Below, in pieces: positions 20,566 through 30,735 of a DNA stretch of 46,011 bases. Within the stretch, counting starts at the first letter, position 1. The number at the start of each line of letters is the position of its first letter. Position numbers and translations under genes: made by a program. This DNA is from Ectocarpus siliculosus (Eukaryota; Sar; Phaeophyceae; Ectocarpales; Ectocarpaceae). The notes beneath the pieces are model-generated. The model was not told where the DNA came from, ran no database searches, and saw nothing but the letters and a program-made list of their open reading frames with translations. Location of the stretch: NCBI GenBank assembly GCA_000310025.1, contig FN649755.1:6404-52414 (forward strand), written 5' to 3'.

Positions 20566-23500
20566 ATGGCAAGCCGTGCAACAGCGACAACTGCCATGAA
20601 GCACCCGCTCATCCAGCGCGTGATGACGGCAGCAGCTTCCTCTCGCGCCGGTGGCAGCAAGGCGGCTCTCCACAGCTCTTCCGCACAGGCAGGCGGCGCA
20701 GCAGCAAGACCTACCGCTTGCCGTCATGTCGCCCGTGGCGGCGGCAAGAACCCAGCGTTGCCGGCTCCTGCTGGGTCTGCTGGGCTAGTAGTCTCTCGAA
20801 GGCACATGTCCTCTGGCACAACGGGAGACGACAGCAGCAGCAGCAGCGGGCGGTTCAGTGAGGACTTGGAGAAGCTCATCTCCAGGGCGGGCGAGAGAGC
20901 CGATCGCACGGGCAAGTCAGGGAAGGGAGAAAAAGCCTCTGCCGTTGCGGTTGCTGCGCCCCGGGCGGCTGCTGGCGAGGGGGCAGGGGAGGAAGAGGAG
21001 GAGGACCCGGCGCTGTCTGCGCGCGCGATGAAGTTCCGGGCCATGATCAGCAAGCTCAGGCCCCAGAAAAAAACTGCCGTTGTCAAGGTATGCCTATTTA
21101 TGCTGTCTCAACAGTATGCATACCGTGTATAGGTGACATAAGATACCACCCCCCCCCCGATTTTCAACGTTCGATTGCTGCACAGCTCCAAACACAGCCG
21201 TATCCTATGCGTATAGTTAGCCCCCGCACTTATGAACTTGGGAGTTACGAAATTTTGGCTCAAATCCAGATAAGTTTAGGAACGTGACCATGAGAACGGG
21301 TGGTCTGTCGAGAGGCCTATACACTACCGAGTACATATGAGTGTGAGTCAGCAGTGTACGTTTTAGAGAAAAATAACTGAATTTGTTGCACATCTTGTAG
21401 AGATGGATGTGTTGTGTCATAAGAAAAAAAAAAAAATGGCAAAAAGTCTAATAATAAGAAGCGAGCCTCGGGCAAAATAATTGGTTCTTCATGTGCTGTT
21501 TCAGGAGTGCACCTGGTCTTGACCTGGTACATCATAACTCCATTTCCAGAAGGTGACACACGGTAGATACCACCCCCTTGTCCGGTTTTGTTCAGCTCGA
21601 TTGCTCCACAGCAGAACAAGCGGCGGTGGCGTTGGAACCGCCTTGTCGAGATCTCTCTCACACAGATTGTTTGATCATGTGTCGTGTTCCTTGAGGAGAA
21701 ATAGAGCTTCTGAAAATCGATCCAGGGGGTCTGATGTCTTACGTAACCTATGTCTGCGGGAGGTGTGGCACTCCCTCCGCATGGGCTCTTTGCCTGCCTG
21801 TGGCACCCTCACGCTACCATACAACGTCGTTCGCAACAGCGCGTGCCCCGCATGCGTATGTACATCAGTATTCTAGAGCTCTAATAGTTCTTCCTCTTAG
21901 TGTGGGATTTGCCAGTGACGTCGCCTTACACGAGTCGTGGATGTCTGCCATCCTCCCATACTCTTTTGTCCCACACTATCTCGGGTAGAAGCATTTCTCG
22001 CTCATGTCTTACTTGTTGTTGTTGTTGTTGTCGTTGTCGTTGTTGTTGTTGTCTTCACATTAAAAACCGTTCCGGCCTCCGCTCAGTACCTTCTAGTGTC
22101 TGTATATACTCCTGGTTCAACTGAAGCGAACGCCTTTCGTGGTCACAAGCCAACTGCCCCCAAAAAGGGATAGATAAAAAAAATATCGTCGCCACTTCTA
22201 AATTTTGAGAAGATGATCGTTCAAAGCATCGGTGATGGACCGAAAGCCACAAAATGTCGGCTTTGCTCACCCAAAGAAACCTCGTTGGGCTCCCTTTACC
22301 GCGCCTCTGTTACCCCATGGACCATACCCTCGCCCCCGGAACCTGGCGCGACTATCTACCTCCATCGGACGCATGTATCTTCATGCTGTCTTCGGTTTTT
22401 TCCAGCGTGCTTTCTGCATAGTAGATGAGAGAGAAGCTCCTTTGCTGAGCATTTCGCCGGGTACGCGGTGCGAGAAGTCGACGAGGCGCTGAGGCTAGCG
22501 AAACTAGACCCCGATCTGAGTGAGGAGGCAAACCAACTGTTATGCCTTCAAGGTGGCCTCAAGGAAATATGGAAATATCAACCAGCCGGTTATGGTGGTC
22601 CTGCCGATGAGAGATAGGTTGCTAGAGTCGTGCGGGGGCGGCAATGATTTGGATTACAAACACATGGAGGAGGAGTTCTCGACCCCTACGAACGTACTAT
22701 GCTGGCGAGCTAGCTGATCGTAGGATATGCACTGCTCTGCTTAGGNNNNNNNNNNNNNNNNNNNNNNNNNNNNNNNNNNNNNNNNNNNNNNNNNNNNNNN
22801 NNNNNNNNNNNNNNNNNNNNNNNNNNNNNNNNNNNNNNNNNNNNNTTTGGCAAGCCTACTACCTCCGTGAAGGTCGAGAGCTCCTCCTCCATGCGTGTGT
22901 AGTCGACTTTGCCGGCATCCTTGCATGACTCTAGCAACCGATCCCTCGACCACGGGACCGCCGTAATCGACTGGTTGGTATTCCCTGCCTTCTTGAGGCC
23001 ACCTTGAAGGTATGACAGTCGTGTTGTTTACTCGCTCAGGTCGGGATCCAGTTTTGAGAGCCTCAGGGCCTCATCCACTTCGCGTCTACAACTCTCCAGC
23101 AGCAGTTCGATGCTTTCTCGGCCTGTCTTGCACCGTTTCGTTCGCGCGTGAACGCTGGTACCTTCTACCGTAACATCGCTCAAAGGTTTAACAAACGGTA
23201 TTTTGTTTTGCCGGCATTTTCCTCGCAGACAGGAGTCCTCCAATCTCGACTGCATGCGTTGACGGTTTCTTGGCGTTTGCGGCCCCTTTTGTGCCGTTTC
23301 GTGTTTCCGGCGTGAACACTGCCTAGACCTGTACTCGATAGGCCTTCCTTTTTTTTCGTAACATAGCACAACAAATCCATCTCTATCCATAGAAAAGGAT
23401 CTAGGATATATTGGTAATGAAGTCAAGCGTTAGCGGGGTGCGATTCAGATTAACTATTTTTGGTTCCATTCTATTCTCAGCATTATACCCGAAATCGACA

Positions 23501-26500
23501 ATGAAATGTACAAAGCAAGAGCCTGTCGAGTACTGGTTTAACGCTGCCGCTACTACACCCACCCCTCTCTCCAGACATTCACGCCTTCGAGGGAACCGTT
23601 AGTTGACAACTTGGGCCGCTCTTACGGCCTAGGAAGGCGTAAGACCAGCACGGCTAGGGTGTGGATCTCTCTCTCCAAGGGCGAGGGGGGCGTGTTCATG
23701 GTCAACTCGAGGCCCATGATCGACTACTTCCCTCGGGACCACCTGCAGAACGAGGTAACTGCTGGCGGTTTCGTCTTAGCTGTGGTTTATGCTTATTTGA
23801 GTGGCACCACACTTTCTGTGCTTTCGTCGTAGTCAGCTGTGGTGTGTGCTTGGTTGAATCACGCCACACGTTCTGCACTGTTGTTGTTTTCGTCATAGTC
23901 AGCTCCGGATCGTGCTTCCAGCGTAAGCCGTCGAAGAAGAAGGAGAGCTATTGTAGTACCACCGCACTTTCTGAAGCTGCTGCTTTCGTCTGGAGGCAGC
24001 TGTGTTTTGTGCGTGATGAGCGCCACACTTTCTGTGCTTTCGTCGTAGTCAGCCGTGTTTTGTGCTTGATTGAGTCGCACCACCCTTTCGGTGCTTCATC
24101 TTAATGTGAGCTGCTGTGTTTTGTGCGTCATTCGCCCCACACTCTCTGTGCGTTCGTTGTAGTTAGCCGTGTTTTGTGCTTGATTGAGTGGCACCGCACT
24201 TTCTGTAGCTGTCGCTTTGGTCTTAGTCAGCTGTGTTTGGTGCATTATTTAGTAGCACCACGATGAAGGGCGGCAGTTGCGGCTTTTTACCCTGTGCCAA
24301 TTAACCTCGTTTTTGTCCTTGTTTCGCAAGTGCTAGGTTGTTATCACCCTCGCTATTGCTGTTTTTGGGCCGTCAGATTCTTGAGGCCCTTGAATACATC
24401 AGCGAGCTTGGCAAACTACTTGTGTGCTGTTGCCGTGCTGAAGGCATCGTCCCTTCCACCGGGTTTTGCTGTGTTTCGCTGGGCCGTCAGATTCTCAAGT
24501 CTCTTGAATACACCAGCAAGCTCGGAAACTTCCATGTTGTTGCCATCCTGAAGGCATCGTCCCCCTCCCACGGCTATTCTTGATTTTGTTTTGGCGATCA
24601 CATTCTTAAGTCCCTTGATTACTCCAGAGGGGCTGGCAACGTCTACTTTTTTTTTTTTCCTGTACGAATCGTCACCCTCCCCCCCCTCCCCCCCCCCGGC
24701 TGTTGCTGTGTTTTGTGGGCCGCCAGATTCTTAAGCCCCTTGAGTACACCAACAAGCTCGGCAACTTCCATGTGAGGTGCACGGCAAAGGGAGGTGGCCA
24801 AGCTGGCCAAGCCGGCGCCATCAGGCTGGGTCTGGCGAGGGCGCTGGAGGCACACGACCCCTGGCTCAGGAAGATGCTCAAGAAAGGTACAGTACAGCAG
24901 CGGTTGACACCTAAGCAGAGCAGTGCATATCCCTGGCTCAGCAAGCTCCTCAAGAAAGGTACAGTACAGCAGCAGTTGACACCTATGTCGAGCAGTGCGT
25001 ATCCCTGGCTCAGCCAGGTCCTCAAGAAAGGTACAGTACACTCCTGGGCCCTGTGTAGTGCCGATATGTGTTCAGAGATTTTGCCGGCACTGCTCCGGAC
25101 ACTGGCACTGTAAGCCTGACACCGGCGCTATTCAAAGTACCGAAAGACTTGGTACGTATTTCAACGAGTGCGAGCCGAAACACCTGCACTATCGTGTATA
25201 TGACACAAGATAGCACACCCCCTGGACCATTTTTCAAAGCTCGATTTCGCCATGACGAAGAGGATGAATCAACCAAACGGTACAGTTTCGGAAAGCTCTC
25301 GACGAGACAGCTTCAACGCCACCGTTTTCGGCGCTGTGAGTGTTTCTGTGGTTGAGAAATCGATATTTGAAAATCGGCCCTGGGGGTGTGTTATGTTGTG
25401 TCATTTACGGTATACCGGGCACCCGACACTTTTCGACGGGCACTATACAGGGCCCAGTGCTGTACTGCGTATCCCTGGCTCAGGAAGTTCCTCAAGAACG
25501 CAGTACAGTACTGAGCATTGCGTATCCCTGGGTCGGGATGCTCCTCAAGAAAGATTCTGCAGCAGTTCCATCCACTATGAGCAGACCAGAGCGTGCCCCG
25601 TTCTGCGGCGTCCTTCCGTACATGCACGTTGGCGCTGTAACCGGGTGTTGTAGTTGCCGTTTGCCGCCTGTGGTCATCCCGAAGACCGTTCTTTTTTTTC
25701 CGGGCAAGTGCACGCAACATGTTCGTTTCCACAGGTGGTACCTTTGGAGTGGGGTCGAGAGAGAACAACCGTGTTACCAAGAAACCACGACCGAATTAAA
25801 AAGATAACCATATGTAGGCCAGGAGCAACAAGACATCAGCTGTCACTTCCCATTTCCAAAATCTCTGTCCCTCGCTGTTGTTGTTCCGCGGTCTTCCGTG
25901 AAACCGGAAGGAAGGTGACCACGAACCGCACGGTTGTAGCACAGAAAACCTTACCGTAAGAGTCGGAGAGATGGCACCCCCCCAAGACCGACTTTCCAAG
26001 CTCGATTACTCCATGACCAAGATTGTCTGTACCGAACCGTATAACGTACCGTGGTATTCCGTAGGAGGCGGAGAGATGGCACCCCTCCTAGACCGACTTT
26101 CAAAGCTGGTTTGCTCCACAATCAAGATTGTCTGTACTGTACCGAATACCGCACCGTGGTATTCCGTAAGGGTCGGAGAAATGGAACCCCCCTAGACCGA
26201 ATTTCAAAGCTCGATATTCCCACAACCAAGATTGTGCCAACGCCAATAACGGTGGTTTTGGAAATATCTCGTCAAGGGAAATTGTTCACGTATCGGGCTC
26301 TTTCCGCGCCCACTTGTGGAGCAATCGAGCTTTGAAAGTCGGTCTAGCGTGGATGCCATCTCTCTCCCTCTTACGGGCTCTTTCCGTCCATTTTCGGAAT
26401 ATCGTAGGTGACACGAGATACCGAACCCCCCGGACCGATTTTCAGAGCTATATTTATCCACAGTAGAAAAGAAGCGTGGCAGCGCCGAAACGGCGGGGTT

Positions 26501-28047
26501 GAAACCGTCTCGTTAAGAGCTTTCCGAAAACGTATCGTTTCATGTATGCATCCTCTTCGTCGTGGAATAATCGAGCTTTGAAAATTGGTCCAGGGGGTGT
26601 GGTATTCTATGAAACCACGGTTTCCTGTGAAACCACGGCATACAATGAAACCACCGTGAAACCGCGGTATACAATGAAACCGCGGTATGCTATCAAACCG
26701 CGGTGTCCTATGAAATCACGGTATCGTATGAAATCACCGTATATCGTGTGGCATGTAAATGGGTACGCGTGGCCTCAAAAGGACAACTTGGCGCGCCGTG
26801 TCTCATGTTTTGCGCTCTGAATGGAACGGTACGGCGGCTGGTGTTGTCTTTCTCGGCAATTCTTGAAAATGTCGTTTGTGGGCATTTTGGGCGATTCGTT
26901 TTCAAGCGGCGAAAGGGGACATGAGCCGCGTCGCACCCAGTGGGCGGGGCAGGTATCGTAGCATATTTCGTTCATTACCCCGTTGCGCATTCAACAAGTC
27001 ATACCACCTTTTGGTCACCCTTGTACATAGACCGCGAGCAATTGCAGCTCCTAGCTTCGTCACGACCTGAAACTCATCCACCCCACTGCATAAGATTCTA
27101 CATGGTACAATCCCCTGGACCGACTTTCAAAGCGCGATTCCTCCACGAGGCAGGGGATACCAAAATCAAATACTTCTTACTCCATTTTCGGAAGGCTCTC
27201 GACGAGACAGTTCCAAGGCCGTCATTGTCGGCACCGTCACAGCTCTTTCTGCCGAGCAATCGAGCTTTAGAATTTGGACCAGGAGGTGTGATGCATTTTG
27301 CAACACAGTATCATACCCCACACCATCCTTGATCGGTCGATTTTTAATCTCCCCTTCGCGGCCCTTGCCTGTTGTGCTTTTTTTTTCTCATGATACAACA
27401 CATCCATCTCCACAAGATGTGCAACAATTTCATCCTTCTAAGTATTGTCGCCCCTCGTGCGCGATGTTTGTGTTGGTTCAGAGGGCATCAATGAGCGGGA
27501 CTCTCGAGCATGCAGTCTTTTGGTGGCCACTGTAGACCGCAATTGTCGCACCTAAATTTTGCTCACCCTTCGTCGACCTCGATCCGTCGCTTTTTTTCGT
27601 TGTCTTCCCTGTCCTTGCCTCCTTTGTATTTTTTTACTTCAGAGACTGGACTCTCGAAAATGCAGTCTTTTGGTGACCCCTGCAGGCCGCAGTTGTCACA
27701 CCTGAATTTGAGCTCACCCGGCATCGACCCAACCCGACATCGACCCTAATATTTTCGTATCCTCCCCTTCCAGTCCCTCCCCCGTGTTTGTTTACTTCAG
27801 AGGGCATGATGAAACAAGCCTCTCGAACATGCAGTCTTGGTGGCCCCTGCAGACCGCAATTTCTCGCACCTAATTTTGAGCTCACAAGACATTGTATCCT
27901 CCCATTCCCTTGCCTCCTTTGCCCGCCTCCGCGTGATTTTTTTGTGCTTTTTCAGAGGGCATGATGGAACGAGACTCCCGAAGGGTGGAGCGCAAGAAGC
28001 CGGGTCTCAAGAAGGCTAGGAAGGCACCGCAGTGGGTCAAGCGATAA
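20566..28047 (+). CDS. MRPS9: Mitochondrial small-subunit ribosomal protein uS9
   Basis: Exons: 20566-21087, 22432-22527 (end uncertain), 23575-23754, 24727-24886 and 27956-28047, all joining in phase, about 349 residues without any extra exon at the gap. The start was chosen because it opens a presequence-like segment (MASRATATTAMKHPLIQRVM) rich in Arg, Ala and Ser and free of acidic residues. A long non-conserved, acidic linker follows. The uS9 core is clear: GRSYGLGRRKTSTARVW (exon 23575), PLEYTNKLGNFHV and GQAGAIRLGLARALE (exon 24727), and the terminal KKPGLKKARKAPQWVKR. The basic C-terminus of uS9 reaches the P-site tRNA in bacterial-type ribosomes. Loss of gap sequence may hide one exon between 22528 and 23574. 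Nuclear coding with mitochondrial targeting is inferred from the leader; a plastid target is less likely. Confidence 0.88.
21548..21745. mobile_element. MITE family A, diverged copy
   Basis: AGGTGACACACGGTAGATAC at the left and AAAATCGATCCAGGGGGTCT at the right, with a GGCGTTGGAACCGCCTTGTC centre. A solo left end of the same type lies at 21131-21190. Both are in MRPS9 intron 1. Confidence 0.6.
22017..22170 (-). mobile_element. SINE-like element C, copy 5
   Basis: On the minus strand it runs from 22170 through GTTGGCTTGTGACCACGAAAG and GGAACGGTTTTTAATGTGAA to an (AAC)n-like tail at 22017-22055. Confidence 0.7.
22746..22845. other. Assembly gap of exactly 100 N
   Basis: One hundred undetermined bases, the conventional length for a scaffold gap of unknown size. 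It lies within MRPS9, so missing exon sequence and a wrong contig orientation on either side are both possible. Confidence 0.95.
23028..23086 (-). pseudogene. Inverted extra copy of MRPS9 exon 2
   Basis: The minus strand encodes EVDEALRLSKLDPDLSE, differing from the plus-strand exon at 22471-22524 by one amino acid. It is followed by a GTAAAC donor-like site where the plus copy has GCAAAC. Upstream of it the minus strand has no matching SFAEHFAGYAVR segment, so the copy is partial. It may belong to a second MRPS9 gene, a rearranged allele or a misassembled contig. Confidence 0.6.
23755..24270 (+). repeat. Tandem repeat after the donor of MRPS9 exon 23575
   Basis: About seven units of 55-75 bp with the pattern GTGTTTTGTGCTTGATTGAG, GCACCACACTTTCTGTGC and TTTCGTCGTAGTCAGC. 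The first unit begins directly at the exon's donor region. Confidence 0.8.
24365..24726 (+). repeat. Three decayed copies of the acceptor of MRPS9 exon 24727
   Basis: The true junction reads GGGCCGCCAG/ATTCTTAAGCCCCTTGAGTACACC. Copies: 24367 (GGGCCGTCAGATTCTTGAGG), 24481 (GGGCCGTCAGATTCTCAAGT) and 24590 (GGCGATCACATTCTTAAGTC). Each includes a version of the CTTGAATACACCAGC coding block, followed by CTGAAGGCATCGTCCC. Confidence 0.88.
24861..25035 (+). repeat. Three copies of the donor of MRPS9 exon 24727-24886
   Basis: CCCTGGCTCAGGAAGATGCT...AAGAAAG/GTACAGTACA at the exon is followed by copies at 24930 and 25002 with the same GGTACAGTACA(G) end. Further copies occur after a MITE insertion at 25470 and 25526. 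Confidence 0.88.
25196..25411. mobile_element. MITE family A copy inside the donor-repeat array
   Basis: Termini GACACAAGATAGCACACCCC and GGGGGTGTGTTATGTTGTGT. In this copy the centre runs in the opposite direction (CTCTCGACGAGACAGCTTCA, then AACGCCACCGTTTTCGGCGC). Donor-junction copies of MRPS9 lie on both sides, so the insertion came after at least some of the duplications. Confidence 0.8.
25430..25560 (+). repeat. Further MRPS9 donor-junction copies
   Basis: GTATCCCTGGCTCAGGAAGT (25468) and GTATCCCTGGGTCGGGATGC (25526), each followed by CTCAAGAA. These continue the array at 24861-25035 beyond the MITE. Confidence 0.75.
25950..26376. mobile_element. MITE family B, with tandem left ends
   Basis: TACCGTAAGAGTCGGAGAGA at 25950 starts a left end that is repeated at 26060 and 26160, each followed by ATGG(C/A)ACCCC, GACCGA(C/A)TTTC and (G/A)TTGTCTGTAC. 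The right end at 26322-26376 (TTTGAAAGTCGGTCTAGCGT...) is the inverted partner. Confidence 0.65.
26400..26612. mobile_element. MITE family A copy
   Basis: Left GTGACACGAGATACCGAACC, centre CGTATCGTTTCATGTATGCA, right GAAAATTGGTCCAGGGGGTG. A tandem repeat begins at its right end. Confidence 0.8.
26608..26755. repeat. Tandem repeat with ACCGCGGT palindromes
   Basis: About eight units of 15-19 bp, of the type TATGAAACC(A/G)CGGTAT(C/A)C, directly after the right end of the MITE. Confidence 0.85.
27090..27302. mobile_element. MITE family A, diverged copy
   Basis: CCCCTGGACCGACTTTCAAA at the left and AATCGAGCTTTAGAATTTGG plus ACCAGGAGGTGTGATGC at the right. Confidence 0.6.
27478..27955 (+). repeat. 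Three decayed copies of the acceptor of the last MRPS9 exon
   Basis: The true junction reads TTTTTCAG/AGGGCATGATGGAACGAGAC, then TCCCGAAGGGTGGAGCG. Copies at 27477 (CAGAGGGCATCAATGAGCGG), 27640 (TCAGAGACTGGACTCTCGAA) and 27796 (CAGAGGGCATGATGAAACAA) all continue with ACTCTCGA(A/G)(A/C)ATGCAGTCTT and a GACCGCA(A/G)TT(G/T)(T/C)C(G/A)CACCT stretch of intron. Confidence 0.88.
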
Positions 28048-28340
28048 GGGCTTGAACAGTAGTGCCACTGCTTTATATTGCGAATATTTTTGCCGTTCGA
28101 TATAGGCTTGAATGGTGTGTAGTGCCGCTTCTTTCGATGGCCAATATTATTCTTGTTTCAGTGCAAAACATGATCGGTTCGCTGGCTGTCGAGTGCTTCC
28201 ACCGCAGAATATCGGTTCAGTTGCTGTCGGGTGGTTCACCGAAGAATACCTGTAGAGTGGTTCCATAGCAGAACATCGGTTCGCAGGCTGTCGAGCTGTT
28301 GCGGTGCACGATATCGATTGGCTGGCTGTTGGCGAAATGA
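28048..28340. repeat. Tandem repeats after the MRPS9 stop codon
   Basis: Two copies of a GGCTTGAA(C/T)(A/G)GT...GTAGTGCCGCTTCTTT type unit of about 60 bp. About four shorter units follow, around ATCGGTTCGCTGGCTGTCGA. They probably lie in or just past the 3' UTR. Confidence 0.6.
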
Positions 28341-28604
28341 GTTGCCCTCGACGAATGAGAGGTTGATTTGCCCTGGATGGGTCGACGGCAGTAGTTGCCA
28401 ATAGAGGTGTTCATCCACTTTTTTGGTCTCTTGTTTTCTGTGGTGTCTTTTGGTGTGCGGTGGTGTGTGGCATACCGGATGTTGTGATGGTGCCGTCGGT
28501 TTAAGTGTGCGGTGACTTGTAACGCTTTGATCAAACGCACGTATGTATGGCCATCCGGCGGTACGGCGGTAGCTTTTGGTACGGTGGCGCACGTACCGTA
28601 ACTG

Positions 28605-28803
28605 ACTTGAGCTATCACACCCCGTGAACTTTCTAACCTCGATTTCTTCATAGCAGAAAGAGTGGCAGTGTCGAAAATGACCGCGTTGGAGCCGTCTCAT
28701 CGAGAGCTTCTCGAAACCTACCGTTTCATGTATTGGTCGTCTTCAGTGTGGAATAATCGAGCTCGGAACATGGGTCCAAGGGGGTGCGTTATCTCGTGTC
28801 GCC
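28605..28803. mobile_element. MITE family A copy
   Basis: Left GACTTGAGCTATCACACCCC, centre AAAGAGTGGCAGTGTCGAAA, right CATGGGTCCAAGGGGGTGCG. Diverged but complete. No gene is visible from here to 29756. Confidence 0.7.
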
Positions 28804-29756
28804 TACGTTATTTATGCCTTGCCATCCGATGGCAGCCTCAGGTAGGGTGGTGGTGAGTGCACTCTGTCCTTGTCGTGTCGTGTGTCCCAGCATCGGGGGG
28901 CTTACCTTAATTCGTGGTCGGCTTTGGGTGCGGCAAGCACGACGGCACTCCGTTCTCACGGCAGCAAGTATGTGGATCGGTGACGCCTTCGCGCCGCCCA
29001 CTCTCGTTTCAACGGTGTAATGGGGTCATCGTCGATGGGAACCGCAAGTTGTGATTGCGGTGTGCCGACGAGCGAGGAGTCGATGTCGGGGGAGGCTACC
29101 GCGATCAGTTTACATGCTTCTCTAGTGCTTTCGCCTTGAGTTCTTTTTCCCGTTTTTCCTTGGAAAGCCCGCAAGCGGAGTGTTTCCAGCTGATTGGCAC
29201 AGGTTGCTTGCCCATCAATCCGGAAAACAGCGCTATTCACGCCCGATGCACGTCGAAACACCTACATAACTCCGAGTTTCCCGTCTTCTTGAGTTGAAAC
29301 GATGTTGGATACATCGTCGTTGCTGTTTCCGACAGCATGTCCGGGTCGCAAGAACCAATCTCTCTCTCTTGTCTCTCCTCTAATTCTCACGAAACAAAGC
29401 CAATGAAAAACCAATGTGGTGTTGGTGGTATCAGCATCCTCGCACGTACAAGCCCAACAACAATCAATCAATCTTGCAGTATAATAACGAGAGTGAAATG
29501 TGGTAGTGACACTCAAGTATGGACGAAAATTTGAAAACCTCAGCAGTGGATCCCACGATGCACTCTCGCATCAAGGTACCTTTGCTCGACGGTGGCTGGA
29601 AGCAAGAATTTTGAGCCTCGACTCCAACTGGAACCATTTCTTTGTCTCCGGGCGCCGACAGCGACCAATTTTCATCCAAGATTACCTTCCGGAGTGCTGC
29701 CGGCCATGCGACGTCGGCGATAGAGTGAGTGTAGTCACAGGCTGGTGCGAGCATCG

Positions 29757-30206
29757 TCAGCTCTGTAGGACGGGGTGTCCGCGTTTCGAGCCCGTCCGTG
29801 CCGTGGCTGGTTGAAGTTCCGGCCAAAAACGAGCTGCTGAGGTGAGAGTGGCCACACGACCTTGTCTATCGGTTGGAAAAGTGATCAACGAACGTGAGCT
29901 GTTGCAGTGAAGTTGGCCACTCGGCCAGGCGGTCGAAAGGCGGGCAAGAGTGATCAACGAACGTGAGCTGTTGCAGTGAAGTTGGCCACTCGGCCAGGCG
30001 GTCGAAAGGCGGGCAAGAGGCTTCTCAAGAGTGTCCATGGGAGTACGGTATACTGGTACGCACCATAAGCTTACTCCGAAGACGAGCCTGGGGTTCGCGG
30101 TGGGCAGATTGGCGATACGCTTCTTCTCCGGACAGAGTGATCGTAAGGGGGGTATGCCGCGAAGATAACTCCTGAGACGAACCTGGCGGTCGCAGAGTGC
30201 CGGCAA
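29757..30206 (-). pseudogene. FNIP-repeat fragment
   Basis: On the minus strand one frame reads FDRLAEWPTSLQQLTF twice in tandem. A shifted frame then reads QPIDKVVWPLSPQQLVFG and NFNQP. The W-P-x-S-L-Q-x-L-x-F-G and F-N-Q-P-I pattern is that of FNIP repeats. The frame change and the lack of a continuous frame mark it as a remnant, perhaps once continuous with the FNIP gene at 30736. Confidence 0.55.
29882..30020. repeat. Perfect 69-bp tandem duplication
   Basis: Two identical 69-bp units starting AGTGATCAACGAACGTGAGC, equal to 23 codons of the FNIP-like reading on the minus strand. No differences are visible between the units, so the duplication is recent. Confidence 0.9.
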
Positions 30207-30735
30207 CGTCTCGCGGCGGTCGCAGTGCCAGTGACACAGAGAGCGACCGCACTACGGCATCAGTCATGAAATCGAGCCTTGAAAAAAATCAAATTCTAAG
30301 AACTTGAGCATCATTATTTATGAGCAGCTCGGTTAAAACCCCACACTAAAACCTATATAGCGCCCATTTGTATCCTACACGAGGAACAGAGAATCCCTGT
30401 CTCGGAAAAAACTACCACACAGTACTGTAGAGAGTATGACGTGCGGGTCGCGTAGAAACCCGGTGCCTCGGCCAGTCATACACACACCACACAACGGCAG
30501 TCAAAGAACCCTTTCATTACCCGTTGATTACAGTTGTGCGAGAAAAAGGCACGTTTCAAGGATGCCCAATTTCCGGTTGACGGCGCAGTAACCAGGATCT
30601 AAGCCCCGGCCCAGAGAATGTTGATTCTATAACTTGTTGCCGAGACGGTTTGTCCCACCTAGCAACGTGCTGATTGTCGTGCGTCCCGATCCTCAGATTC
30701 TGCAGAGAACGAGGCCATGTCGCTGCTTCGGTGGG

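Larger units (their letters stand above)
22471..23086. repeat. Inverted repeat of MRPS9 exon sequence around an assembly gap
   Basis: The left arm 22471-22745 (+) and the right arm 22846-23086 (-) both encode EVDEALRL(A/S)KLDPDLSE and then a related stretch around DRLLESC and MEEE(F/L)ST. The differences in the first block are nearly all at third codon positions. In the second block the right arm has the more protein-like reading (KVDYTRMEEELSTFTEVV), while the left arm has many replacements and in-frame stops. Confidence 0.8.

Noticed and set aside
24643-25041. Minus-strand frames of 117-132 codons
   Set aside because: They lie opposite the MRPS9 exon and its donor-copy array; their internal repetition comes from the array.
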